The notes beneath the pieces were generated by a model. The model saw only the letters and a list, made by a program, of their open reading frames with translations, was not told the origin of the DNA and did no database searches. This document shows, in pieces, positions 44,445-54,495 of a DNA stretch of 64,000 nt. Position numbers and translations under genes: made by a program. The first letter of the stretch is position 1. Every line of letters starts with the position of its first letter. The stretch lies in assembly GCF_005116455.1 (NCBI RefSeq), contig NZ_SWBP01000001.1, forward strand, positions 620,001-684,000, in the 5' to 3' direction. The DNA is from Pedobacter cryophilus. GTDB taxonomy: Bacteria; Bacteroidota; Bacteroidia; Sphingobacteriales; Sphingobacteriaceae.

Positions 44445-46529
44445 TTAATTAAGAGTAATATCATCAAAGTAATAAGTGAAATTAGCAGTGCCATTACCCA
44501 TAGTACCTAAATCAAATATCCAAACTACTTTATCGTACGTTCCACCCGGAATTGCACTAAAATCAAAAGTAAGTTCTTCCCATGCATTAGCAGTAGTGGT
44601 AGTTACTTCTCTTTCAAAATTTGAACCTCCATTAAGTGAATTTTCCACTTTAAATAAAAGTTTAGCTCCTACTCTAGGGGAAAAAACTTTAACTTTTACA
44701 ATTTTCTTTACTGAAAAATTAATTGAGTTAGTTAGTGTTATTGTGCTACCTCCATAAACTTCGCCGGCATTTTTAACCATTTTAGCAACTTTGCTGCTAG
44801 TATTAATGCCAGAAGCGCTTGGGTTGTTAACTAATGTAACAACACCTCCTGCAAAATCTCCAAATTCATAAGTAAACTTAGTAGACTGGAAATCTATAGG
44901 TATGCCTAGGTGTTCTGGAGTTACATTTGTTGTTAAAAAGGTAACATCATCCCAATAAAATACTTTTCCATTAGCGGTTTTAAGGAAATCAAAGAAAATA
45001 GACGCCATATCGTAGTTATTGGCAAGGTTTATACTCGCTGTACCTACAGATGGAGTAGAAAAATCGAAAATCAAAGTTTCCCAATTATTAGCAACCGTGG
45101 TTACTGATTCTGTTTCTACAGATTTAGTATTGTTAGTATGATCCTCTACTTTTAATCTAACCTTTATACCTGCAGCAGGAGAGTAAACTCTTACACTCAT
45201 TTGTGTTTGTGTAGCCGTAAAAGGTATTTTAGCGTTAAAATAACTTCCTATAGTAGTTCCAGCCCAAGGTTCAGCACCTGTAGGTTTCGTTGTTTTAGCA
45301 ACTTTATTAGCTCCACCAGCTGGGTCTGCCACAGCTTCTAAAGTACTGGCGTTACCAAAATCTGTTACTGCATAATTAACACCTGCCTGATCAAAAGTAA
45401 CAGGTAAAGATAATACGCTAGTTGGAATTTGATTGGTTAACCTAATATCATCAAACAACCAAGTAAAATTAGCAGAGCCATCACCTCTAGTACCATTGTC
45501 AAATATTAAAACAATGTTGTTGTAGGTTCTTCCAGCTCCTAAATTAATTGCTCTGTAATCAAAAACTAAATCTTCCCATTCATTAGCTTTAGTGGTTAAT
45601 ACTTCTTTTTCAAATTGAATAGTTCCGTCTACTGCGTTTTCTACTTTTAATAAAACTTTAGCACCAACTCTTGGAGAGTAAACTTTCATTCTAAAAACTT
45701 TATTTGCAGAAAAATCGATGTTTTCACCCAATTTTATTAAGCTTCCTCCATACGTCTCACCACTATTTTTCACCATTTTACCCACTCTGGTGCTGGTATT
45801 AATTCCATTAGGTTGCGTGTTGTTAATTACTGTAACCACACCACCTGCAAAATTATTAAATGAATAATCTACTGTAGTTGATTGAAAAGTAATCGGCAAT
45901 AAAACAGGATCTGTAATTATAATCACTTTGGTAAATACCGTTTTTGCAGCACCACCACTTAGAGCCTCCACTTTTAAAGTGTAAGAACCCACTGACGCGT
46001 AAGTATGACTTACTGTTTCGCCCTCTAAGAAAGACACTGGCACTTCATTAACGCCGCCATCTCCATAATAAACTTTAAATAGCGTTTCATATAAGGCTTT
46101 AGCAGAAACGTTAACTTTAAAATTATTGGCAGCATCAATAACTGCAGTAACTTCTAAATTCTCTGGTGCTTTAAAAGAAACGGTTAACTGTTGAGTAGCT
46201 TCAGTAGTTTCGCCTTTGGCGTTATAACCTACTATTTTAACAGTATAAACTCCCTCTGGATAAACATGTTGGGTGCTTTTTCCGGGAGCAACTTTAACAG
46301 GAGTTGCAGCTCCATGGCCGTAATAAATATCATAAGTAGTGACCCCTTCTCCGTTTGGAGTGATGGTTACTAAACCTGTATTATCCTGCGTGATATCAAA
46401 AAGGGCTGTTAATTTACCTGATGGTGAAGCACTGTTAATAAAAGAAATATCATCATAATTCTCTTTCTGACAGCCTACTGTAATGGTAAACAGCAACACG
46501 ATGCTAAAAAAATATTTTATTGTATTCAT
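44445..46529 (-). CDS. Surface lipoprotein with two PKD-like domains and three repeated binding-type modules
   Basis: A 694-residue lipoprotein (lipobox Cys at residue 20, TITVGCQKE). The start at MNTIKYFFSIVL gives the signal peptide; a longer in-frame ATG would overlap susD. Two PKD-like domains span about 40-118 and 122-206. Three modules of about 155 residues follow (211-365, 375-533, 543-694). The first and third are close copies, both with FAGGVV and SPRVGAK; the second is more diverged but keeps the NNWETLIFDF and WDDVTF features. The form suggests carbohydrate-binding modules of a SusE/SusF-like surface glycan-binding protein. Ligand unknown. Confidence 0.8.
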   Translation of the reverse strand: MNTIKYFFSIVLLFTITVGCQKENYDDISFINSASPSGKLTALFDITQDNTGLVTITPNGEGVTTYDIYYGHGAATPVKVAPGKSTQHVYPEGVYTVKIVGYNAKGETTEATQQLTVSFKAPENLEVTAVIDAANNFKVNVSAKALYETLFKVYYGDGGVNEVPVSFLEGETVSHTYASVGSYTLKVEALSGGAAKTVFTKVIIITDPVLLPITFQSTTVDYSFNNFAGGVVTVINNTQPNGINTSTRVGKMVKNSGETYGGSLIKLGENIDFSANKVFRMKVYSPRVGAKVLLKVENAVDGTIQFEKEVLTTKANEWEDLVFDYRAINLGAGRTYNNIVLIFDNGTRGDGSANFTWLFDDIRLTNQIPTSVLSLPVTFDQAGVNYAVTDFGNASTLEAVADPAGGANKVAKTTKPTGAEPWAGTTIGSYFNAKIPFTATQTQMSVRVYSPAAGIKVRLKVEDHTNNTKSVETESVTTVANNWETLIFDFSTPSVGTASINLANNYDMASIFFDFLKTANGKVFYWDDVTFLTTNVTPEHLGIPIDFQSTKFTYEFGDFAGGVVTLVNNPSASGINTSSKVAKMVKNAGEVYGGSTITLTNSINFSVKKIVKVKVFSPRVGAKLLFKVENSLNGGSNFEREVTTTTANAWEELTFDFSAIPGGTYDKVVWIFDLGTMGNGTANFTYYFDDITLN

Positions 46530-46557
46530 GATCGTTAGTTCTAAATGATTAAATGAT

Positions 46558-48051
46558 TTAGTTGTAGTTTGGATTTTGCGTGTACCCAGAAATATCAATC
46601 TCTTGTTGTGGGATTGGGAAAATTTCGTTTCTACCCACCATAAAACCAGTAATTTTTGCTGCCGCCTGACCTGTTCTTACTAAATCAAAAAAGCGATCGC
46701 CTTCCATGGCTAATTCTAATCTTCTCTCATCCCAAATGGCTTGTCTTAATGCTGTTCCGGTTGAAGTGATATTATGCAATTGATCTGCAAAAGCTCTTTG
46801 ACGCACTCTGTTTAAGTAACCCTGAGCCTTGGTATCATTAGGAGTAGTAGCTCTATTATTAGCTTCGGCAGCCATTAATAAAACATCGGCATAACGGATA
46901 GTTCTGTAGTTGTTTAGGTAATTTAATTCTACCTGGCCAGAAGTTTCGCCTTTTCTTGGAAGATATTTTTGATTATACAGCCCTGTATTTCTATAAGGCG
47001 CAACTGTATATTTAATATTAAATTGAGGATTAGCTGCTTTATAAGCTTCAATATCTAAAATGGTTACCGCTTTTCTGGTATCGCCAGCAGCATAAGCATT
47101 TGCTAAATTTACAGTTGGTAAATTGGTACTCCAACCTTCTCCGTAAGGGCTAGACCCTGTAATATTTCTAATTCCACAAACCTGAACAGCTAAATTTCCT
47201 TGCCCTCTGCCTGGGTTAGACCAATCATAAAATGGGCTAATATTAGAGTATTGAATTTCAAAAACAGATTCAGTTCCATTTTCACCCGCTTGTAAAAAGA
47301 CATTTCCAAAATTTGTAACTAAACTGAAAGGGCCGTTTACTACGTTTTCTAACATGGCAGCGGCAGCATCAAATTTACCTTGATACAATAAAACCTTACC
47401 TAATAATGCTTGTGCCGCATATTTTGTAATTCTACCTGGCTCTGCAGCTACTCTTACGTTTGGTAAATTAGCTGCTATTGCATTATTTAAGTCTAACTCA
47501 ATTTGCTTGTAAACATCTGCTTTTGCCGTTCTTGGAATTCCTTTCGAATCAGAAACTCCTAATCTTTTATCAACAAAAAGAGGCACATCACCAAACATTC
47601 TTACTAACTCAAAATAATAATACGCTCTTAAAAAATAAATTTCTCCGTAAAGCGCATCTTTACCGACAAAGTCTAATTTGGTTTTATTTTCTTCTAAATA
47701 ATTTACCCTGTTAATGCCTTCATAACAAGATTTCCATGCTTCTGTAAGGTTACCATTGTTAGCAGTAATTTGGTAATTATCTATTTCTTGAAAACCAATT
47801 TGATCGGTAGCATTCTCACCTCCAGATACAGAATTATCTGAAGCGATATCTCCAATTACCGGGTTAGCCCACAACCATTGTAGCGGCGAGTAACAAGCAA
47901 CAACCATTTTTTGGTAATCATCACTGGTTTTTAAATAATCGTCTGATGTAATTTGAAAATCTTCTTTTGGAGCGTAGTCCACAAATTTTTCGCAACCTGT
48001 AGTCATTGTTACAACTAAAAGTGATGCTATGATATATTTATTATTTTTCAT
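46558..48051 (-). CDS. SusD/RagB family nutrient-uptake lipoprotein
   Basis: A 497-residue outer-membrane lipoprotein (lipobox Cys at residue 20, MTTGCEKFVDY) that forms a lid over the SusC pore and binds glycan. Tetratricopeptide-like helices and the family motifs EIYFLRAYYYFELVRMFGDV and RYADVLLMAAEANNRA are present, with the C-terminal FFDLVRTGQAA. The start is set at the signal peptide; an upstream in-frame ATG lies within susC. It starts 19 bases after the susC stop. Confidence 0.94.
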   Translation of the reverse strand: MKNNKYIIASLLVVTMTTGCEKFVDYAPKEDFQITSDDYLKTSDDYQKMVVACYSPLQWLWANPVIGDIASDNSVSGGENATDQIGFQEIDNYQITANNGNLTEAWKSCYEGINRVNYLEENKTKLDFVGKDALYGEIYFLRAYYYFELVRMFGDVPLFVDKRLGVSDSKGIPRTAKADVYKQIELDLNNAIAANLPNVRVAAEPGRITKYAAQALLGKVLLYQGKFDAAAAMLENVVNGPFSLVTNFGNVFLQAGENGTESVFEIQYSNISPFYDWSNPGRGQGNLAVQVCGIRNITGSSPYGEGWSTNLPTVNLANAYAAGDTRKAVTILDIEAYKAANPQFNIKYTVAPYRNTGLYNQKYLPRKGETSGQVELNYLNNYRTIRYADVLLMAAEANNRATTPNDTKAQGYLNRVRQRAFADQLHNITSTGTALRQAIWDERRLELAMEGDRFFDLVRTGQAAAKITGFMVGRNEIFPIPQQEIDISGYTQNPNYN

Positions 48052-48070
48052 TTTAACGTTCTTTAAGGGT

Positions 48071-51000
48071 TTAGAATTTAACATCAATTCCCATTGAATA
48101 AGTTCTTGCTTGAGGGTATGCGCCACGATCTATACCTGAGTCGAAAATTCCACCTGCTATTTCAGGATCATAACCAGAATATTTTGTGAAAGTATATGCG
48201 TTTTTAACTTGAGCATAAACACGAATTCTAGAAATTGTTTTGCTTTTTAATAAAGAAGCTGGCAAGGCATAACCTAATTGAATATTCTTGATTTTAGCAA
48301 AAGAACCATCTTCTACATACCTATCAGATACACGACTATTCACGTTTCCGTCTGTAAAGCTATATCTTGGATTACGAGCATCATTTGTGGTGCCTTCGCC
48401 TGTCCATCTTGCTAAAACCCCTCTAAATTTATTGGTCATTGCTAAATTTCTTTCGTAAGCTCTGTAAATATCATTCCCTACAGATGCGTAAACAAATGTG
48501 TTAAAGTCAAAACCTTTATACTCAAAATTTAACCCCCAACCTAAAGTAAACGTTGGAAAAGGATCGCCAATTTTAGTTCTGTCGTTTGCGTCTATCACAT
48601 TATCTCCATTGATATCTACATACTTAATATCACCTGGTTGTGCATTTGCTTGTGTTGGGCTTGCAGCAATTTCGGCTTGGTTTTGAAATAAACCTGCTGT
48701 TTGGTACCCATAGAAATAACCCGGAGTAAATCCTTTTTCAAACCTAGTTACTGTTTGATTAGGAATACCATAATTACCACCTTGAATTAAACCATTATTG
48801 GTTTCAGTTACTTTATTTTTAGCGGTTGTAAATGCAAAATTGGTTCCTATTTTAAAGTTGTCGCCAATTTGATCGTTATAACCCAAGTTCATATCTACTC
48901 CACTGGTTTTTGTTGTACCAATGTTTGATGTTGGAGAAGAAGCTGTACCTAAATACAATGATAAAGAGGGCGTAAACAATAAACCACTGATATTTTTCTC
49001 AAAATAATCAGCAGTTAAAGAGAATTTGCTTTTGTAAAATCTTAAATCAAAGCCGGCATTTAACTGCTTTTGTTTTTCCCATCCTAAATTATCGTTTCTA
49101 AAAGAGGCTATAGTTGCACCAATAGATGTTGCGTTATTACCAAAAGTATAACCCGCATTTTGACCTAAATTGTAACTGTAGATATCAGTAGAAATTCTTT
49201 GAAATTGTGGGTTCACATTTTCGTTTCCGGTAACGCCATAACTTCCTCTAAGTTTTAGGAAATCAAAAAAGTCAGATTTGTAAAAGCTTTCGCTTGATAC
49301 CACCCAACCTAAAGAACCTGCAAAGAAATTTGCAAATTTATTGTTTTCACCAAATGCATAAGAACCATCTCTTCTGGCAGAAAATGAGGCTAAATATCTT
49401 TCCTTATAATCATAGTTGATACGACTAAAATAAGAAAGGTTTCTACGCTCATACTGGTAAGATCCAACAGATAAACCTGATGTTTGAGCAATTCCTGTTG
49501 CAGCAGAAATATCAGCAAATTCCCAAGAATTAAAAGGAACATCTTGTCTTGATCCATTTATAGCATTTCCTGTTACTTTAGCTAAAGAAAATCCACCTAT
49601 TACGTCAAAACTATGGTCTTCACTTATTTTAAAGTTGTAATTACCAAACTGCTCAAAAGTAAAATTGTAATAGTTTATTTTACCTTCTGCAACAGAATTG
49701 TGAGAACCTGGTCTAGGCGTACCATCAGCATTTAAAGTAGAATTAATGTGTGAAGCGCCATAAAAAGATAATGGATTGAAACTTTTTGTAGATACATCAG
49801 TGTTGGTATAACCATATCTTGACGTAATTTTAAAGTTTTTTAACACATCATATTGCAACTCTAATTTTCCGTACAACTTATTGGTATTAGACTCATTATA
49901 AGTATCATCTAATTGAGTAAGCGGGTTATATATTTCGGAAAGTATGGTATTACTAATAGAATATTTACCGTAAGTGTTAGGAACGGTATTAAAGATAGAA
50001 ACCGTAGGGTCAAAATTTAAAGCATTTGAAATTACACTGTTGATAGAGTTTTCTGGAACACCTGCGCCTTTAATATTTACAAAACTAGTATTGGCAATAA
50101 ACTTTAATTTAGGTGTTAAATCAAAAGAAAGGTTTACCGTACCGTTGGCTCTGTTAAAATAAGATTTGCTTCCGCCTCCAACAATACCATCTTGCCCTAA
50201 ATATCCACCAGAAACAAAGTAAGATAGTTTTTCACTTCCACCCCTAGCGGTTAAGTTGTGAGACTGTAATGCGGCATTTTCAAAGATTTGATTTTGCCAA
50301 TTAGTCCCAACGCCTAAAGCACTTAAATTTGGAAACAGAATAGCACCACCAGAAGCTACGCTTCCTTCATTAAGTATAGCGCCATATTCTGTGGCATTTA
50401 AAACGCCAATTGTACTTACTACCTCTTGTTGTCCGTAAGAACTTCCATAAGTAAATTCATTCTTTTGGTTTTTTCTTCCGGTTTTAGTAGTGACTACAAT
50501 TACTCCATTACCACCCTTTACCCCGTAAATAGCAGTTGTTGCAGCATCTTTTAAAATATTAATAGATTCAATATCAGCAGCATTAATAGAGTTTAAATCG
50601 TCTAAAGACTGAATAGAACCATCTACCACCACTACCGGATCTGTACCGGTGTAAGAAGGAATACCTCTAATTAATACTGTAGGCTTTGCCCCTGGCGATC
50701 CCGGAGAAATAACAGTTACTCCAGATGCTCTTCCTTGTACAGCATCTTCTGCTCTTACTGGGTTTAGTTTTTCAATATCAGCACCTTTTACGGTAGATAT
50801 TGCGCCAGATACTTTGGTGATTTTTTGTGTACCATAACCTATCACTACAACTTCTTGTAAACTGGTTTGGTCTACTTTTAAGTTAATGTCTAAGGTGGTT
50901 CTGCCGTTTACCGCAACTTCTTGAGTAGAGTAACCTAAATAAGAGAAAATTAATACGGTTTGTGCCGAAGGGACTTTTATAGCATACGTACCGTTTGCAA

Positions 51001-51166
51001 TTGTTTGTGTTCCGCCGGTAGCGCCTTTAATTCTAACACTTACACCTGGTAGCGTTTCGCCGCTTTCATCGGTAACTTTTCCTGATACTGTTAAATCCTG
51101 TCCTCTAACAAATAGAGCGCAACATAAAAAAATCATCAGAAAAATTGAGGTAATTTTTCCTTTCAT
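48071..51166 (-). CDS. SusC/RagA family TonB-linked outer-membrane transporter
   Basis: A 1031-residue TonB-dependent transporter with signal peptide. A carboxypeptidase-regulatory-like domain (about 25-105, GKVTDESGETLPGVSVRIKG) and the SusC motif LQEVVVIGYGTQ precede the plug (RIRGI-type VLIRGIPSY and AADIESINILKDAATTAIYG) and a 22-stranded barrel. It imports oligosaccharides delivered by SusD, powered by TonB-ExbBD encoded elsewhere. It is the first gene of the minus-strand PUL operon and is divergent from the regulator. Confidence 0.95.
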   Translation of the reverse strand: MKGKITSIFLMIFLCCALFVRGQDLTVSGKVTDESGETLPGVSVRIKGATGGTQTIANGTYAIKVPSAQTVLIFSYLGYSTQEVAVNGRTTLDINLKVDQTSLQEVVVIGYGTQKITKVSGAISTVKGADIEKLNPVRAEDAVQGRASGVTVISPGSPGAKPTVLIRGIPSYTGTDPVVVVDGSIQSLDDLNSINAADIESINILKDAATTAIYGVKGGNGVIVVTTKTGRKNQKNEFTYGSSYGQQEVVSTIGVLNATEYGAILNEGSVASGGAILFPNLSALGVGTNWQNQIFENAALQSHNLTARGGSEKLSYFVSGGYLGQDGIVGGGSKSYFNRANGTVNLSFDLTPKLKFIANTSFVNIKGAGVPENSINSVISNALNFDPTVSIFNTVPNTYGKYSISNTILSEIYNPLTQLDDTYNESNTNKLYGKLELQYDVLKNFKITSRYGYTNTDVSTKSFNPLSFYGASHINSTLNADGTPRPGSHNSVAEGKINYYNFTFEQFGNYNFKISEDHSFDVIGGFSLAKVTGNAINGSRQDVPFNSWEFADISAATGIAQTSGLSVGSYQYERRNLSYFSRINYDYKERYLASFSARRDGSYAFGENNKFANFFAGSLGWVVSSESFYKSDFFDFLKLRGSYGVTGNENVNPQFQRISTDIYSYNLGQNAGYTFGNNATSIGATIASFRNDNLGWEKQKQLNAGFDLRFYKSKFSLTADYFEKNISGLLFTPSLSLYLGTASSPTSNIGTTKTSGVDMNLGYNDQIGDNFKIGTNFAFTTAKNKVTETNNGLIQGGNYGIPNQTVTRFEKGFTPGYFYGYQTAGLFQNQAEIAASPTQANAQPGDIKYVDINGDNVIDANDRTKIGDPFPTFTLGWGLNFEYKGFDFNTFVYASVGNDIYRAYERNLAMTNKFRGVLARWTGEGTTNDARNPRYSFTDGNVNSRVSDRYVEDGSFAKIKNIQLGYALPASLLKSKTISRIRVYAQVKNAYTFTKYSGYDPEIAGGIFDSGIDRGAYPQARTYSMGIDVKF

Positions 51167-51222
51167 AAGAAATTAATTAAGTTTTAAAAATTGGTTAATT
51201 GGTTGTCTTAGAGCTTTTGAGA

Positions 51223-51296
51223 TAGGCTATAAAACCACACTACAAATGTAATAGCGTGTATGCAATGTTATTCACATTAGGCTACTATATAACCTA
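51223..51296 (-). promoter_or_regulatory. Candidate susC promoter and operator
   Basis: On the minus strand TACATTTG (51250-51243) matches the TAnnTTTG -7 element; no good TTG lies at the usual distance, as expected for an activated promoter. Upstream of it sits an inverted repeat TAGGCTA-CTATA-TAACCTA (51278-51296, one mismatch), and a further TAGGCTA lies downstream at 51223-51229. The inverted repeat would be centred about 50 bases before the predicted start, a common activator position. The 349-base gap contains no ORF. Confidence 0.45.
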
Positions 51297-51515
51297 TACA
51301 ATTATAAATATCAGTTGTTTTTTATAAAATATTGATACTACATTAATACTACAAATTACTTAAATGCTTCTAAAACCAAATTTAAACGCATTAATTTTAT
51401 TTCTAAAAAACATTAAACCTTGAAAAAAAATTTACATTTTTAACATTAGAAAAAGATACCATCTTTTTTGTTGTTTATCCCTCAAACCAAAATATTATAA
51501 ACTGATTCTTTTTTA

Positions 51516-54413
51516 ATGAAGCGACTGATATTATTTCTGATCACCTGGTTGATGATTACCGTTTCAAATGCCCAAATTGGAATTCCTCAAATAAACAATT
51601 ACTCTAATCTTGATTATAAAGGCGGCACACAAAACTGGGCTATAGACCAAGATCAAAATGGGATGATGTATTTTGCAAATAATGAAGGTCTATTAACCTA
51701 TAACGGCAAATATTGGAAGCTTTATCCATTACCAAATAAAACAATTGTAAGATCGGTAAAAATTGATGTTGACGGTAAAATATACGTAGGCGCACAAGAC
51801 GAGATCGGTTATTTTTTTCCTAATCAAAATGGGGTATTAAAATATCACTCGCTTAGAGAGCTCATTCCCACCAACGAAAGACAATTTGCAGATATATGGG
51901 ATATTGTTATCCTTCAAAAAGACATTTACTTTAGAACAACTACTAAAATATTACACCTTAAGGATGATGCTTTTAAAGTTTACCAATCTAATGGTACTTG
52001 GGAGTTTTTAGGAAGCGCTAATCAGCAGGTGTTTGCTCAAGATACTTCTAAAGGATTGTTAACTATTAAAAACGGTGTTTGGGAAACCCTTTCTTCATCA
52101 CCAGATTTAAAAAGAGCTATTATTACCTCTATTCTTGATTTTAATGGCGATACTGTTTTAATTACCACCTTAAAAAACGGACTTTATTTATTGAGTGGCT
52201 CACAACTCATTAAAAAACCAGCTGTTGATGACAATGCCTTGTTTAAAAACAGAATTTACAATGCCATTAAGGTAAATGAAAACTGGAATGCCTTTGCTAC
52301 AGTTTCTGCAGGGTGTTTAATTACAGATAAGCAAGGTAAAATAGTGCAGCAATTTTCCTTTGCTGATGGACTTCAAAAAAATAATATCCGAAGTATTTTT
52401 AAAGATAAAAACCAAAATTTATGGCTTGGTTTAGATAACGGGATAGATTTTATTGCCTTTAATAACGCAGTTAAATACATTTATCCTGATAAGAGCAAAC
52501 AAACCAGCGGATATTCTACCCGAATACTAAATAACAACCTTTACATAGGTACTTCTAATGGCTTATACTATTCGCCATTACAAAGCGGGTTTAAAGACAT
52601 TAGTTATTCTAGCAGTAATTTTGCCGAAGTAGGTAATACCCAAGGGCAGGTTTGGAACCTTAACGTGATCAATAAAACATTGTTGGTAGCCCATGAAGAT
52701 GGTACTTTTGTGGTTAATAATGGTACCGCAAATCGACTATTTGCCTATCCCGGCACTTGGTTATTTGAAGCCCTATCTCCTTATTATCCTGCCGAAGAAA
52801 TTATTGCCGGCACTTACTCCGGCCTTCATCACTTAGTTTTTCAAAACGGAAAATTTATTAATAAAGGCTACATCAGTGGAATTAATGAGCCTTTAAGGTT
52901 TATTTTACATGATAACAACAGCAATACGGTTTGGGCATCACACCCGTACAGAGGGGTTTACCGTTTTAAGCTATCAAATGATAAGAAAAGTATAGCCAAA
53001 ACTTGGTTATATCAACAAAAAGATGGTTTACCATCAGCCTTAAATAACTATATCGCCAGAATTAAAAACCGAATTGTAGTAGCCACAGAAAAGGGAATTT
53101 ATGAGTTTGATGAAGCCAAACAAAAATTCTTCCCTTCCAAATTTTTAGCGCCTATACTGGGCGAAACGCTTTTTCAATATTTAAATGAAGATCAAGAAGG
53201 GAATATTTGGTTTGTAACCAATAAAAAAGTGGGTGTAGTAGATTTTCATCGAAAAGAAGGAAATAAAGATTATGCTATAGTTTACTTTCCAGAGCTTAAT
53301 GCAAAAGTAGTAGCCGGCTTCGAAAACATTTATCCTTACAATAAAGAGAACGTTTTTATTGGCTCAGATAAAGGAATTATCCATATTAATTATTTAAAAT
53401 ACTTAGAAAATATAAAGCCCCTCAGGGTGACTTTAACCTTGGTAAAAGCCTTAGGAAATAAAGACAGTATTATTTTTGGAGGTTATTTTTTAAACAAAAA
53501 CAGAATTAGTGACCATCAGGATACTGAGCAAAAAATTAACCTATCTAGCACTAACAATTCCTTGCACTTTGAGTATTCCTCCACACTTTATGAACAACAA
53601 AACAACATAGAATTTAGCTACCAATTGGCTGGTTTTGATGAAAACTGGTCGGGTTGGAGTGCAAAAAGCGAAAAAGATTATACCAATTTGCCACATGGGA
53701 CTTATACTTTTAAAGTAAAAGCAAGAAACAATTTAGGTAACGAATCTCAACCTGTTTCCTACACTTTTACCATAGACCCAGCTTGGTATGAAACCGTTTG
53801 GATTTACCTTATTTACGTTTTAATACTATTTGGAATCATCTATTTATTAAGTCAAAGACAAAAAAGAAAATACGAGAAAGAACAAGAATATTTAAAGAAA
53901 GAACATCAATTAGAAATTGAACATAATGAAAAAGAAATTGTAAAACTTCAGAATGAAAAACTAGAATCTGAAGTAAATTTCAAAAACAAAGAACTGGCCA
54001 CCGCCACCATGCACTTGGTGCAAAGAGGTAAATTGTTAACCAAAATTAAAGAAGAGTTATTACCAATAGTAAAAACAGATAACCCAGAAACCGCCCCTGA
54101 AGAGTTTAAAAGAATTTTAGGTTTGCTAAACGAAGCAGAAAGAGCCGATAGTGATTGGGAACAGTTTGCCGTTCATTTTGACCACGTACATTCTAATTTT
54201 TTAACCAAGCTAAAAGAAAGAATTCCATCTTTAAGCGCCAATGATTTAAAACTTTGTGCGTACTTAAAAATGAATTTATCATCTAAAGAAATGGCGCAAT
54301 TAATGAGCATCTCCATTAGAGCCGTAGAAGTAAGCCGTTATAGATTGCGCAAAAAATTAAATGTATCATCAGACACCAACTTGTTTGATTATTTAATAGA
54401 AATTACCAGCTAA
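51516..54413 (+). CDS. Membrane-spanning PUL regulator: beta-propeller, Y_Y_Y and LuxR HTH
   Basis: A 965-residue protein. Signal peptide (about 1-19), a periplasmic Reg_prop beta-propeller (about 20-640, with recurring NLWLGLDNGI and NIWFVTNKKVG blades), a Y_Y_Y domain (about 680-755, FSYQLAGFDENWSGWS), one membrane helix near 765-783, a coiled coil, and a C-terminal LuxR-type helix-turn-helix (LSSKEMAQLMSISIRAVEVSRYRLRKKL). There is no histidine kinase or receiver domain, so glycan sensing in the periplasm is linked directly to DNA binding in the cytoplasm. Divergent from susC, which it probably activates. Confidence 0.88.
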   Translation: MKRLILFLITWLMITVSNAQIGIPQINNYSNLDYKGGTQNWAIDQDQNGMMYFANNEGLLTYNGKYWKLYPLPNKTIVRSVKIDVDGKIYVGAQDEIGYFFPNQNGVLKYHSLRELIPTNERQFADIWDIVILQKDIYFRTTTKILHLKDDAFKVYQSNGTWEFLGSANQQVFAQDTSKGLLTIKNGVWETLSSSPDLKRAIITSILDFNGDTVLITTLKNGLYLLSGSQLIKKPAVDDNALFKNRIYNAIKVNENWNAFATVSAGCLITDKQGKIVQQFSFADGLQKNNIRSIFKDKNQNLWLGLDNGIDFIAFNNAVKYIYPDKSKQTSGYSTRILNNNLYIGTSNGLYYSPLQSGFKDISYSSSNFAEVGNTQGQVWNLNVINKTLLVAHEDGTFVVNNGTANRLFAYPGTWLFEALSPYYPAEEIIAGTYSGLHHLVFQNGKFINKGYISGINEPLRFILHDNNSNTVWASHPYRGVYRFKLSNDKKSIAKTWLYQQKDGLPSALNNYIARIKNRIVVATEKGIYEFDEAKQKFFPSKFLAPILGETLFQYLNEDQEGNIWFVTNKKVGVVDFHRKEGNKDYAIVYFPELNAKVVAGFENIYPYNKENVFIGSDKGIIHINYLKYLENIKPLRVTLTLVKALGNKDSIIFGGYFLNKNRISDHQDTEQKINLSSTNNSLHFEYSSTLYEQQNNIEFSYQLAGFDENWSGWSAKSEKDYTNLPHGTYTFKVKARNNLGNESQPVSYTFTIDPAWYETVWIYLIYVLILFGIIYLLSQRQKRKYEKEQEYLKKEHQLEIEHNEKEIVKLQNEKLESEVNFKNKELATATMHLVQRGKLLTKIKEELLPIVKTDNPETAPEEFKRILGLLNEAERADSDWEQFAVHFDHVHSNFLTKLKERIPSLSANDLKLCAYLKMNLSSKEMAQLMSISIRAVEVSRYRLRKKLNVSSDTNLFDYLIEITS

Positions 54414-54424
54414 TTTCTTGGTAC

Positions 54425-54432
54425 TATCTTTG
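54425..54432 (+). promoter_or_regulatory. -7 element before the M48 protease gene
   Basis: TATCTTTG matches TAnnTTTG; no TTG is found 17-23 bases upstream, so support is partial. The predicted start would give a leader of about 55 bases. Confidence 0.35.
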
Positions 54433-54495
54433 TAATTAATGATTGGCTTATTAATAATTTTTTAGGCAAAAATTTAAAAATCAACATTTACTCCA

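Noticed and set aside
51268-51276. Single TTATTCACA DnaA box in the susC-regulator gap
   Set aside because: A lone match to TTATNCACA is expected by chance in 64 kb of AT-rich DNA.
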